From NCBI RefSeq assembly GCF_029946505.1, contig NZ_JARZHG010000003.1, positions 605,358 through 669,357 of the forward strand: a stretch of DNA of 64,000 nucleotides. The letters are read 5' to 3'. The notes under the pieces were generated by a model, which was not told the origin of the DNA, ran no database searches, and saw only the letters and a program-made list of their open reading frames with translations. Source of the DNA: Polyangium sp. y55x31 (GTDB lineage: Bacteria; Myxococcota_A; Polyangia; Polyangiales; Polyangiaceae). The position numbers and the translations under genes were made by a program. Every line of letters starts with the position of its first letter. The first letter of the stretch is position 1. Shown in pieces: positions 1 to 8,291 of the stretch.

Positions 1-1534
1 CCACGCACCGGACCTCGAGCTCGTACGGCAATGCGCGTGACGGCCGGGTTCCCGTCTCCTGCTGCGGCAGAGCGCCATTCTCCCCCGTCGGCACCGTCAC
101 CTGCGCGAGCTGCTCCTGCTCCGCGCGAATGGCGTCGGCCTCGTCCTGCGAGAGGCTCGGGAGCGTGGGCAGGTCTTCGTCGTTCGGTGTCACGAAATCG
201 AACGCCGAGAGGAGATCACCGCACATGGCACGCCGATAGGGGCTGATGTTCGTCTCCTTCACGCCGAATCGCGCTTCGAGAAAGCGCAGGATCGACGTGT
301 GATCGAAGCTCTCGGAGCAGACGAATCCCCCGCGGCTCCACGGCGAGACGACCCACATGGGGACCCGCACGCCGGGGCCGTGCGGGTGGCCTCCGAGCGG
401 CTCGGTGAGCGTCTCGTCATAACGTTCTCCCGTATCGTCCACCGTGCTCGCGCCCATGAGGACGCCGTCGTCCCGCCGCGAGGGAGCGCAGGGCGGCGGT
501 ACGTGGTCGAAGAATCCGTCGTTTTCGTCGAACGTCACGAAAAGGACGGTCCTCGCGAAGACCTCGGGATTCTCGGTGAGCGCCTCCAGCACCTGCTGCA
601 CGTACCAGGCGCCCTGCACCGGGCTCGACGGGCCCGGGTGCTCGGAGTAATCGGCCGGCCCGATGATCCAGGAGACCTGGGGCAGCCGTCCCGCGAGCAC
701 GTCCTCCCGAAATCCGTCGAGGGTTTTGTTCGAGAGCCTCGACTCGATGCCCTTCTTGAAGAGCGGCGACTCCTGGTCCTCGAAGAACGCCTTCCGGAAC
801 GATCGGAAACCGATGAGCGGGTTGTCGGAGAAGTTGTCGGTATAATCCTGGTACACGAGCCACGAGATCCCCGCTTCTTCGAGCCGCTCGGCGTACGTCT
901 TCCAGGTGTACCCCGACTCGATGGCGCCGAGGAAGTCGTGCGAATTGTCGATGGCAGGGCCGCCGTTCTGACCGAGGCTGTCGATGGTGCCGGTGAACGC
1001 GTAGAGGCGGTTCGGGTTCGTGCTCGTGTGGCCGCTGCAGAAGTACGCGTCACAGAGCGTGAAGGCCTCGGCGAGCGCGAACTGGAACTCGAGCTCGGCG
1101 CGCTTGTAATACCCCATCGACTGCGGCTCTTTCCATTCGGGCCACCTGCCATACCGGCCGTGATCCCAGGCCTCGTGTGCGTCGACGAAGCTGTGCGGCG
1201 TCCCGGCGACGCGCTGGGCGTTGCCGGCCGTCGAATCGAGGTGATAGGGCAGGATCACCTCGGCGCCGCTGCGCTGCCGAAAGACGCTGGTCTCCTCCGC
1301 GAGGGGAACCGTGAACCGGTCGCCGAAGCCACGCACGCCGCGCATCGTGCCGAAATAATGGTCGAACGAGCGGTTCTCCTGGATGAGGATGACCACGTGC
1401 TCGACGTCCATGATCGAACGTGTCGCCGTGTGGGCCGGAATCTCGACCGCCTTCTCGATGCAGCCCGGAAAAACCCAACCACCCGCGGCAATGCCGCTCA
1501 TGTGAAGAAAGGAACGCCTGCTCAGCTTCGACAC
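1..1534 (-). CDS. Phospholipase C / phosphoesterase family protein, Tat-type signal (3' end outside the window)
   Basis: The frame is open from a GTG at 1534 to the window edge (511 codons, no stop). A good Shine-Dalgarno, GGAGGT, lies 5 nt upstream of the GTG. The N-terminus carries a twin-arginine-like SRRSFL motif followed by a short hydrophobic stretch ending in a Cys, so the protein is probably exported folded and possibly lipidated. After that come the hallmark EHVVILIQENRSFDHYFG-type metal site of the non-haemolytic phospholipase C / acid phosphatase AcpA family and the downstream FDENDGFFDHVPPP motif, both intact. Members hydrolyse phospholipid head groups or other phosphoesters outside the cytoplasm; the substrate cannot be told from the sequence. 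The missing C-terminus prevents checking total length, but the visible part already covers the catalytic domain. Confidence 0.9.
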   Translation of the reverse strand, partial: MSKLSRRSFLHMSGIAAGGWVFPGCIEKAVEIPAHTATRSIMDVEHVVILIQENRSFDHYFGTMRGVRGFGDRFTVPLAEETSVFRQRSGAEVILPYHLDSTAGNAQRVAGTPHSFVDAHEAWDHGRYGRWPEWKEPQSMGYYKRAELEFQFALAEAFTLCDAYFCSGHTSTNPNRLYAFTGTIDSLGQNGGPAIDNSHDFLGAIESGYTWKTYAERLEEAGISWLVYQDYTDNFSDNPLIGFRSFRKAFFEDQESPLFKKGIESRLSNKTLDGFREDVLAGRLPQVSWIIGPADYSEHPGPSSPVQGAWYVQQVLEALTENPEVFARTVLFVTFDENDGFFDHVPPPCAPSRRDDGVLMGASTVDDTGERYDETLTEPLGGHPHGPGVRVPMWVVSPWSRGGFVCSESFDHTSILRFLEARFGVKETNISPYRRAMCGDLLSAFDFVTPNDEDLPTLPSLSQDEADAIRAEQEQLAQVTVPTGENGALPQQETGTRPSRALPYELEVRCV

Positions 1535-1742
1535 GGGAGACCTCCGTCGTAATCCCAAGACGTCCCGCGAGACTATCCTGGGAGGCGGAGCGCTGTCCAT
1601 GCGCTTCCAATGGCGGGCTCGCCGGACGAGCTCGGCGCGCTGCTCGACGTGATCGAGGGCAACGACGAAGGCCGGCGCGGCGGAGCCGGGCCGGCTGCGG
1701 GATTGCCTTTCAGCTTCGCCATTCTCGGGTCATGTTTGGCGT

Positions 1743-3224
1743 ATGGATCGAGCGCCTAATACACGATGGCATTGGGGACGCCCGCTGCGGCTGAGCCGGC
1801 TCCTCTCTCTGGCGATCGCCGCGCTTTCGTTCCTGGTCATCCTCTCGGCGATGTCGCTGTTTCTCGCGACCGCGGTCCTCCATCGCAATACCGAGCGGCT
1901 CGACATGGCCATGACGGGGGCCGGCCTCGCGCGGGACGTGGAGCTCGAGCTCCTGCATTACGGGCGTCTCGTCGAGCACGCCGTCGCGCGAGACGGGGTG
2001 GAGGCGGACGACCAGCGAAGGGCCGTCCACCAAGTCGTCCGGGCCCGGCTGGTCGAGACCGAGGCGCACGTCGGCAGCGACATGGAAAGGCAGGTCCTCG
2101 GCGAGCTTTCGAAGCGAACGGAGACCTATTTCACGGCGCGGGATCGAATGGAAAAGGCCGGCGTGCCGCTCGGCCAGGCGCTGCAGCAGACGCAGATCGA
2201 TTTCGACGACGCGCTGGCGAAGGCAGGCGAGCTCGTGACGATCAACCTGGCGGACGCGGCGCAAGCGCGGAAGAGCGCGGCCTTCTGGGACGACGCGCTG
2301 GATACGCTCAGCGTGGTCGTGATCAGCGGGCTGCTCCTGCTCGTCCTCGCGCTCGTGCAAGGCGCGCGCTCCCAGATCTACGTCCCGCTATCGTCGCTCC
2401 GGGGCGCCATCGAGCGTTTCGCGCGCGGGGACGACCATACACGCGCGCCCGATGTCGGGCCCATCGAGATCCGGGAGCTCGCGGCGGTGTTCAACGAGAT
2501 GGCCGCGTCGATCGCGCGAAAACGCGAGGAGCAGATCGCCGTGCTCGCGGCCGTCGCGCACGACATCCGCAATCCGCTCGCGGCGATCAAGTTGTCCACC
2601 ACCGTCCTCGCGCGCGGCGCTCTTCCCACGGAGCCGCGCGTGCTCCGGACGCTGACGATCGTGGATCGGCAAATCGATCGCCTCGCCCGGATGACGGACG
2701 ACCTCCTGCAAGCCGCGCGCATCCAGGCCGGTCAGCTCGAGCTCTCGAAGAGGCCCTTGGATCTTTGCCGCATTCTGAACGACTCCGTCGAGCTTTATGC
2801 CTCGACGTCGCCGAACCACCGCATCTCGCTCGCGATCCCCGAGGGAACGCTGGTATGCGAGATCGACGAGGCGCGGGTCGAGCAGGTCCTCGACAACCTG
2901 ATCGGCAATGCGATCAAGTATTCACCCACGGGCGGCGAGATCCGGATCGTGGCGATTCGCGACGGCGAGGAGGCGATCGTGGCCGTCTCCGACCAGGGGG
3001 TCGGGATCGAGCCGGAGGAGATCGAGCGGATCTTCGAGCCTTTTCATCGCGCGGCCTCCACGCGAAAGGTGGCGCACGGGGTCGGGCTCGGGCTCTCGGT
3101 CGCGCGAAAGATCGTCGAGGCCCACGGCGGCCGCGTCGATGTGGAGAGCCGGCGCGGCGAGGGCACGACGTTCCGCGTGCACCTCCCTTTGCTGCGCCAC
3201 GAGCTGGCTCGTGTCTCCGCTTGA
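1743..3224 (+). CDS. Membrane sensor histidine kinase (HAMP, HisKA, HATPase)
   Basis: A 493-residue membrane-bound histidine kinase. TM1 is at about residues 21-46, a periplasmic helical sensor at 47-187, TM2 at 188-207 and HAMP at about 210-262. The H-box VAHDIRNPL puts the phosphorylated His at 273. The N-box is near 385-389, the G1 box DQGVGI at 417-422 and the G2 box GVGLGL at 446-451, so the ATP-binding domain looks complete. The sensor region is mostly alpha-helical and Cys-free, like four-helix-bundle (4HB_MCP-type) sensors. No response regulator is adjacent, so it is an orphan kinase whose partner lies elsewhere. The 3' end converges with the SDR gene on the other strand with only 7 nt between the stops. 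The signal sensed is unknown. Confidence 0.92.
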   Translation: MDRAPNTRWHWGRPLRLSRLLSLAIAALSFLVILSAMSLFLATAVLHRNTERLDMAMTGAGLARDVELELLHYGRLVEHAVARDGVEADDQRRAVHQVVRARLVETEAHVGSDMERQVLGELSKRTETYFTARDRMEKAGVPLGQALQQTQIDFDDALAKAGELVTINLADAAQARKSAAFWDDALDTLSVVVISGLLLLVLALVQGARSQIYVPLSSLRGAIERFARGDDHTRAPDVGPIEIRELAAVFNEMAASIARKREEQIAVLAAVAHDIRNPLAAIKLSTTVLARGALPTEPRVLRTLTIVDRQIDRLARMTDDLLQAARIQAGQLELSKRPLDLCRILNDSVELYASTSPNHRISLAIPEGTLVCEIDEARVEQVLDNLIGNAIKYSPTGGEIRIVAIRDGEEAIVAVSDQGVGIEPEEIERIFEPFHRAASTRKVAHGVGLGLSVARKIVEAHGGRVDVESRRGEGTTFRVHLPLLRHELARVSA

Positions 3225-3231
3225 CGGCGAA

Positions 3232-3948
3232 TCAGATCCCGCCGTTCGCGCTGATGACTTTGCCGTTCGCGTAGGTGTTGTGGAGCGCGAACCAGGTGAT
3301 CGTTTTCGCCGCCTCCTCGGGGGTCCCGAGACGCCGGAGCGCGCTGAAGCTCCGGTATTCCTCGGCGAGCTTCGGATCGAGCTCTTTTCCGATTCCGGCG
3401 TCGAGCAGGCCGAGGGCCACGACGTTCGCGCGCACCCCGCGCGGCCCGAGATCCTTCGCGGCCGCCATCACGAGCGCGGACGTCGTCCCCTGCGACGCGG
3501 CGAAGAGCGCGGGCACGGGCAAGGATTGCGTGCGGTCGAGCGCAGAGACGAAGACGAGGTCGCCGCCGCGGCCTTCGAGCCGCCGACCGAATTCGCGACA
3601 AACCTGAAAGACCGAGCGGGCATTGATGGCCATCGTGGCCTCCCAGTCGTCGTCCGTCGCCTCGAAGACCCGCGCTGCGCGGACGACGGCGGCGCAATGA
3701 ATCACGACGTCGGGGAGCGCGCCCTCCGCTTCGAGCGAGGCCGCGAGGCGGCCGATCGCCGCGGGATCGGCGAGGTCGAGCCGAAGAGCGCGCGCGGAGA
3801 GCTCACCTTCGAGCGCGCGAGCGCGGGCCTCCGCGTGATGGTACGTGAATGCGGACGGGACGCCGGCGCGCGCGAGCTCCGCGAGGACCGCGCTCCCGAC
3901 CGCGCCCGTGCCGCCGAGCACGAGCGCTCTTCGTTTCGATTCGTTCAT
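3232..3948 (-). CDS. Short-chain dehydrogenase/reductase-like protein with degenerate active site
   Basis: A 238-residue Rossmann-fold protein of FabG-like length. The nucleotide-binding GGTGAVG motif is near the N-terminus, an N-A-R-S segment stands in for the usual central Asn region, and the C-terminal GKVISANGGI resembles the family ending G..i.vdGG. The catalytic Tyr-x3-Lys is replaced: FAASQ stands where YxASK belongs, so Tyr has become Phe and Lys has become Gln (codons TTC and CAG, read around 3506-3520). The catalytic-region Ser (VSAL) is kept. It is last in a four-gene unit; its ATG overlaps the aminotransferase stop (ATGA). It may be non-catalytic (partner or substrate-binding subunit) or use other chemistry. 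Family assignment is firm; activity is doubtful. Confidence 0.85.
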   Translation of the reverse strand: MNESKRRALVLGGTGAVGSAVLAELARAGVPSAFTYHHAEARARALEGELSARALRLDLADPAAIGRLAASLEAEGALPDVVIHCAAVVRAARVFEATDDDWEATMAINARSVFQVCREFGRRLEGRGGDLVFVSALDRTQSLPVPALFAASQGTTSALVMAAAKDLGPRGVRANVVALGLLDAGIGKELDPKLAEEYRSFSALRRLGTPEEAAKTITWFALHNTYANGKVISANGGI

Positions 3949-5252
3949 CCGAGCCCCTCGATGTATTCGAGCTCCTCGCCCACGGCCACGACGAACGCGT
4001 CGAGTTTTTCCTCGGGGATGTCGAAGCGCGGCTGGAGCCGGAAGAGGCTCCAGTCGTGGCCGCAAGTGAAGCAGAAAAAACCGCGGCGGTAGAGCCTGTG
4101 GCAGACGAGCGGGGAGATGATCGATCTCTGGCCGAGGTCCTCGAAGCCGAAATGCTCGAACGAGAGCCAGGGGTGATCGGGGCTGTTCAATGCGACGCCC
4201 TGCATGAACCCCGCGCCCCGCGCCTCGCGGAAGAGCGGCGAACGCGCGAGCGTATCGGACAAACCTTTCTTGAGTTTCGCGCCGAGCCGTCCGACGCGCT
4301 CGATGCGCTCGTCGGTGAGCAGGTCCAGCGCGGCGAGGGCGGCGACGCAGGAGAGGGCGTTGAAGCCCATCGTCGTGTTGTGGCTCTCGCCCGAGGCGAA
4401 ATGGTCGCCGTACGCGCGGAGGAAGGTTTCCCGTCTCGTGAGCATCGCCGAGATCGGCGTGATGCCGCCGCCGAGGTGTTTGGCGAGGAGAACCACGTCC
4501 GGGCGGCGTGGCCAGCTCGCGGTGGCGAGAAAACCCCGGCCCGTGCGGCCGAGCGCGGTCTGGACCTCGTCGGCGACGAGCAGGGTGCCGTGTTTTTCCG
4601 TGAGCTCGCAGAGCGCCTCTACGAACGGGGCCGGCAATTCGCGCACGCCGCCTTCGCCCTGGATGGGCTCGACGACGATGGCCGCGACGTCGCCGGGCGC
4701 GAGGGCCTTGGCGAGCGCGTCCACGTCGCCGAAGGGCACGTGCTCGGCGCCCTCGACGAACGGGGCGAACGGGTCGCGGAGGTACCCCTTCGTCATGAGC
4801 GAGACGCTGCCGAAGGTGCAGCCGTGATAAGCGCCTTCGAGGCCGAGGAGGCGCGGGCGCTTCGTGAGCGCGCGGGCGAGCTTCAAGGCGGCCTCGACCG
4901 CGTCGCTGCCGGTGCAGGCGAAGAAGGCATTGTCGTAATGGCCGGCGCGCTCGCAGAGCCTTTTCGCGAGGCGGCCGGCGAACGGATTGACGCGGGCCGG
5001 GTACCAGGAGGGCGCGTCGGAGTCGAGATACCGGCGGATCGCGTCGGCGATGTACGGATTGCGATGGCCGAAGGCCTGCGTGCCGTGGAAATCCTCGACG
5101 GCGTGGCCCTCTTCGTCGTACAGGATGCCGCCCTCGGCGCGGACGAGCTTGATGGGCTCGCCGGCGAGCGCGGCGCGCTGCGCGATGAGGGGATTCACGA
5201 ATTCGCGGTACTCGTCGAATCCGCGCCGCAGGATGTCGTCGTACGAATCCAC
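3945..5252 (-). CDS. Class III PLP-dependent aminotransferase
   Basis: A 435-residue fold-type I class III aminotransferase (acetylornithine/GSA/omega-transaminase family). Visible hallmarks are the SDAVEAALKLAR phosphate-binding region, GAYHG, the VADEVQ motif with the PLP-contacting Asp, and the Schiff-base Lys in LLAKHLGGGITP. The enzyme would move an amino group between a PLP-bound donor and a carbonyl substrate in the cytoplasm. The C-terminus has an unusual Cys/His-containing stretch (FFCFTCGHDW). The start is the GTG at 5252, overlapping the upstream SDR's TAG by one base (TAGTG), and the 3' end overlaps the next gene by 4 nt, so the unit is translationally coupled. Its place between two SDRs suggests that it aminates a ketone made by the active SDR, but that is inference. 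Confidence 0.9.
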   Translation of the reverse strand: MDSYDDILRRGFDEYREFVNPLIAQRAALAGEPIKLVRAEGGILYDEEGHAVEDFHGTQAFGHRNPYIADAIRRYLDSDAPSWYPARVNPFAGRLAKRLCERAGHYDNAFFACTGSDAVEAALKLARALTKRPRLLGLEGAYHGCTFGSVSLMTKGYLRDPFAPFVEGAEHVPFGDVDALAKALAPGDVAAIVVEPIQGEGGVRELPAPFVEALCELTEKHGTLLVADEVQTALGRTGRGFLATASWPRRPDVVLLAKHLGGGITPISAMLTRRETFLRAYGDHFASGESHNTTMGFNALSCVAALAALDLLTDERIERVGRLGAKLKKGLSDTLARSPLFREARGAGFMQGVALNSPDHPWLSFEHFGFEDLGQRSIISPLVCHRLYRRGFFCFTCGHDWSLFRLQPRFDIPEEKLDAFVVAVGEELEYIEGLG

Positions 5253-5998
5253 TAGAGCCCTCCGTCGAGCACCACCTTGGCGCCCGTCATGAAGGAGTTC
5301 GAATCGGAGACGAGGAACGCGGCCATTTCGGCGATCTCGTCCGGCCGCGCGAGGCGGCCGAGGGGACATTTGTCGAGGTACTCTTTTTGCCGGTGCTGCG
5401 GCAAACCCTGCGCCATGCCGACCTCGGCGAGCCCGGGCGCGAGCAGGTTCACCCGGATCGAATACCGGCCGACCTCGCGCGCGAGCGCCTCCGTGAGCCC
5501 GCGCAGCGCCGATTTCGAGGCGGCGTAATGGATCGGCGACTCGATGATGCGCTCGGAGGAGAAATTGCCGATGTTGAGGATGCTGCCCCGCTTCGCGCGG
5601 ATCATGTGGCGCAGGACCGCGCGGCTGTAGAGGTAGACGCCCTTCACGTTGACGTCCATCAATTCGTCCCAGTCCGACTCTTCGAGGAGCGAGATGGGCA
5701 GGACCTGCGTGATCGCCGCATTGTTCACGAGCACGTCGACGCCGCCGAACGCCGAGACGACGGCCGCGACCGTGGATTTGACGTGCGCGCCGTCCGCGAC
5801 CGATCCCTTGAAGACGAGCGGCTCGTCCCCCGCGGCGGCGGCGATGGCGCGTTTGGCGTCCTCCGCGCTCGCGTCGTCCTTGTGATAGGTGAGCGCCACG
5901 CGGGCGCCGTGGCGCGCAAACGCGACGCACATCGCGAGCCCGAGGCCGCGTGTGCCGCCCGTGACGATGCAACGTTTTCCTTCGAGGAGGCGCGTCAT
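5252..5998 (-). CDS. SDR family oxidoreductase (3-oxoacyl-ACP reductase-like)
   Basis: A 248-residue classical short-chain dehydrogenase. The cofactor motif TGGTRGLG, the NNAA motif in the fourth strand, the catalytic Ser-side segment GNFSS and the intact YAASK (Tyr-x3-Lys) are all present, as is the usual C-terminal GAKVVLDGG. It should catalyse NAD(P)H-dependent reduction or oxidation of an alcohol/ketone, FabG-like in overall layout. The ATG at 5998 lies one base after the radical SAM gene's TGA, and the stop touches the GTG of the aminotransferase. It is the catalytically complete member of the SDR pair in this operon. The substrate is not deducible. Confidence 0.9.
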   Translation of the reverse strand: MTRLLEGKRCIVTGGTRGLGLAMCVAFARHGARVALTYHKDDASAEDAKRAIAAAAGDEPLVFKGSVADGAHVKSTVAAVVSAFGGVDVLVNNAAITQVLPISLLEESDWDELMDVNVKGVYLYSRAVLRHMIRAKRGSILNIGNFSSERIIESPIHYAASKSALRGLTEALAREVGRYSIRVNLLAPGLAEVGMAQGLPQHRQKEYLDKCPLGRLARPDEIAEMAAFLVSDSNSFMTGAKVVLDGGL

Positions 5999-5999
5999 G

Positions 6000-7481
6000 T
6001 CACCTTCCCCCTTGCACGAGCGGGAGCGAGCGCCTCCCCGCGCGCTCGCCCCAGACGCGCGGCTTCTCCATGAAGCGCGCCTCCTTCTCGCGGTAGAGGA
6101 TGTTGTAATTGCAGACGGGGATCGTCGAGCCGTCCGCATAACAGTTCGAATCGCAGCATTGATACGTGCGCTCCACGTCGAACGTCTCCTCGTCCATGTG
6201 CGAGTGCACGTAGACGGCCTTGGCCGCGCGCTCCGAGATGCGCAGCGCCTCGGCCGGCGAGAGGCGTTTGTCCTTCGGGAAGAGCTTGCGGACGAGCTGG
6301 TCGAGGAGCTTCAAACCCCGTTCGTCACCCTCGTCGCCGCGCGCCCAGAGCATGTCGATCGCGTCTTGCAGCGCGCGTTCGAGGCGCGTGCCCGGCTCGA
6401 GGTAGAGGTGATCGGCGAGGCAATCGTACATCGTGTCGCGATCGAGGAAACGCAGGAAGGGGAGCGCGGGGCCGCCCTCGTCGTCGAGCAGGAGATAGGC
6501 GATCTGGTAGCAGAGCGGGTGCGCGCTCGGCGAGGGCACGAAATCGGAGACACGGAGCAGGCCGTCGGTCGTCTCCTCGATGGATTCGAGGACCTCCAGC
6601 ATCGAAATGCGGCCCGAGCGATCGAAGGAGACGCCGCCCTGGCCGGTGTACGTGATCGTGTGGATTTCGAGGTGGCGCACGCACGAGAGCTCGAGGCCCA
6701 TGCGGATGATCCGGCCGACCTCCTTGTCGTTGTAGCCACGCGTCATCACGGGGATGAGCGTGGTGTCGACCTGGTGTTTGTCGAGGAGCTCAAGGACGCG
6801 GGCTTTGAGATCGACGAGCGTCGCGCCTTGCAAGGCGCGATCGACGTGTTTGTCGAAGGTGTCGAACGAGAGCGCGATACGCGCCCCGTGATCGGCGAGG
6901 CGCTTGACGAAATCCTCGTCGCGCGCGAGGCGCACGCCGTTCGAGCACACGCTGACGCGGTGGATGCCGCGCGCGCGGGCCATCGAGACGAATTCGAGCA
7001 GGTGCGGGTGCAGGAGCGGCTCGCCGCCGGTGAGGTTGACGATGTCGAGGTCGCCTCCGTGATCCTCGACGAGGTGGTCGAGGACCCGGGCGAACTCCTC
7101 CCGGCTCATGTGGAATGCGTCGTCGTTCTTGTTGTGGACGTAGCAGATCGGGCAGTCGAGGTCGCACGCGCTCGTGATCGTGACGACGGGCAAGCGGACC
7201 TTCTGCGTGTGGCTCTCGCACGGGCCGCAGTCGAAGGGACAGCCATGCTCGATCGGGCGCCGGATCTTCGCGGGGCGCGCTTCTTTCGGCACGATCGCGC
7301 GCGTGCGCTCGTACCAGGCTGCGCTCGTCGAGAGCCGCACCTCCTGCTCGCCGTGCGTCGGACAGCGCTTCTGCATCCACGCCTCGCCGTTCGTCGTGGC
7401 CACGACGCGGGCTGGGAGGGCGTCCTTGCACACCTTGCAGAGGCTCGTGGTTTCGTGGAGAAGTCGCCCTTCGGCCTGCAT
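6000..7481 (-). CDS. Radical SAM enzyme of the MJ0619/Tes-like family
   Basis: A 493-residue cytoplasmic radical SAM protein. The N-terminus carries a Cys knuckle (C15-x2-C18, then C40 in CPTHG) and an HGCPFDCGPC segment (C81, C85, C88). These precede the radical SAM cluster C106-x3-C110-x2-C113 (ACDLDCPIC), and a GGEPLL motif follows. This architecture matches the family containing archaeal MJ0619 (pterin methylase) and the tetraether lipid synthase Tes. That resemblance is my recollection of family motifs; the reaction here is unknown. The C-terminus adds another Cys group (QCCDSNC then VCNYN) that could bind a further metal cluster. The gene heads a tight minus-strand operon with two SDRs and an aminotransferase, and is divergent from an ABC exporter. 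Confidence 0.85.
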   Translation of the reverse strand: MQAEGRLLHETTSLCKVCKDALPARVVATTNGEAWMQKRCPTHGEQEVRLSTSAAWYERTRAIVPKEARPAKIRRPIEHGCPFDCGPCESHTQKVRLPVVTITSACDLDCPICYVHNKNDDAFHMSREEFARVLDHLVEDHGGDLDIVNLTGGEPLLHPHLLEFVSMARARGIHRVSVCSNGVRLARDEDFVKRLADHGARIALSFDTFDKHVDRALQGATLVDLKARVLELLDKHQVDTTLIPVMTRGYNDKEVGRIIRMGLELSCVRHLEIHTITYTGQGGVSFDRSGRISMLEVLESIEETTDGLLRVSDFVPSPSAHPLCYQIAYLLLDDEGGPALPFLRFLDRDTMYDCLADHLYLEPGTRLERALQDAIDMLWARGDEGDERGLKLLDQLVRKLFPKDKRLSPAEALRISERAAKAVYVHSHMDEETFDVERTYQCCDSNCYADGSTIPVCNYNILYREKEARFMEKPRVWGERAGRRSLPLVQGGR

Positions 7482-7535
7482 GATGGTTCGAGGATACTCG
7501 AAGTGCCGGGCGAATCGGATAGGCTTCGCGGCGGC
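7482..7535. promoter_or_regulatory. Divergent promoter region of the radical SAM operon and ABC exporter
   Basis: Only 54 bp separate the ATG of the radical SAM gene (minus) from the ATG of the ABC ATPase (plus), so both promoters must sit in or overlap this gap and probably share control. I see no convincing -35/-10 pair and no clear palindrome. The call rests on geometry only. Confidence 0.4.
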
Positions 7536-8291
7536 ATGAACGAGGAGATCGTCCGAGCCGCGGGGCTCACGAAGCGCTTCGGCGACACCGTGGCGCTCGA
7601 CGACGTGAGCTTCGTGGTGGAAGGGCCGGGGCTCTGCGCCGTGCTCGGCCCGAACGGCGCGGGCAAGACGACGCTGCTCGACATCCTGGAGGGGCTCGCG
7701 GAGCCGACACGAGGCGCGTACCGGCTCTTCGGCAAGGAGCCGCGGCCGTATCCGCGAAAGCGCGTGGGCGTGGTGATGCAGAAGGAGGCGCAGATCGAGC
7801 GGGTGACGGCGCGCGAGTACGCGGAGCTGTTCTCGTCGATCTACGGCGTGCGCGGCGGGTCTTCGCAGATCCTCGCGCGCGCGCGGCTCGACCACCGCGC
7901 GGGGACGGCCGTGACGCGGCTCTCGGGCGGCGAGGCGGCGCGGCTCTTCATCGCGACGGCCGTGGTGCACGATCCGATGCTCGTGTTCCTGGACGAACCC
8001 ACGGCGCACCTCGATCCCGAGAACAAACGGATCGTGGGGGAGATGCTGCGCGAGCTCGCCCGTGAGCGGACGCTCCTGATGACGACGCACGATCTGCGGG
8101 AAGCGGACGCGCTCGCGGATCGGCTGCTGTTCCTCGTGGGCGGGCGCGTGCGCGCGAGCGGGACGAAGGACGAGCTCGTGCAAGCGGTGCCCGAGGCCGC
8201 GCGGCGCGGGCTCGGGGTCGAGGACGCGTTCTTCCATTTCTGCGCGATCGAGATCCGCGAGGGCCGCGCGATGCAGCGGGAGGCGACGTGA
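7536..8291 (+). CDS. ABC transporter ATP-binding protein (ABC-2 / DrrA type)
   Basis: A 251-residue ABC ATPase. Walker A is GPNGAGKTT, the signature is LSGGEAAR, Walker B is MLVFLDEPT and the H-loop His is in TTHDL, so it is catalytically complete. The length and C-terminal layout fit a DrrA/CcmA-type exporter subunit that pairs with the permease encoded next door. The stop overlaps the permease start by 4 nt (GTGA), a clear two-gene operon. It is divergent from the radical SAM operon, and export of that pathway's product is the simplest reading of the context. Drug, lipid or O-antigen-type substrates are all possible. Confidence 0.93.
   Translation: MNEEIVRAAGLTKRFGDTVALDDVSFVVEGPGLCAVLGPNGAGKTTLLDILEGLAEPTRGAYRLFGKEPRPYPRKRVGVVMQKEAQIERVTAREYAELFSSIYGVRGGSSQILARARLDHRAGTAVTRLSGGEAARLFIATAVVHDPMLVFLDEPTAHLDPENKRIVGEMLRELARERTLLMTTHDLREADALADRLLFLVGGRVRASGTKDELVQAVPEAARRGLGVEDAFFHFCAIEIREGRAMQREAT

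Noticed and set aside
299..1552. Long plus-strand open frame opposite the phospholipase gene
   Set aside because: It is antisense to a frame with intact family motifs and a Shine-Dalgarno; its product is Arg/Glu/Val-rich without recognisable features, typical of a GC-rich shadow frame.
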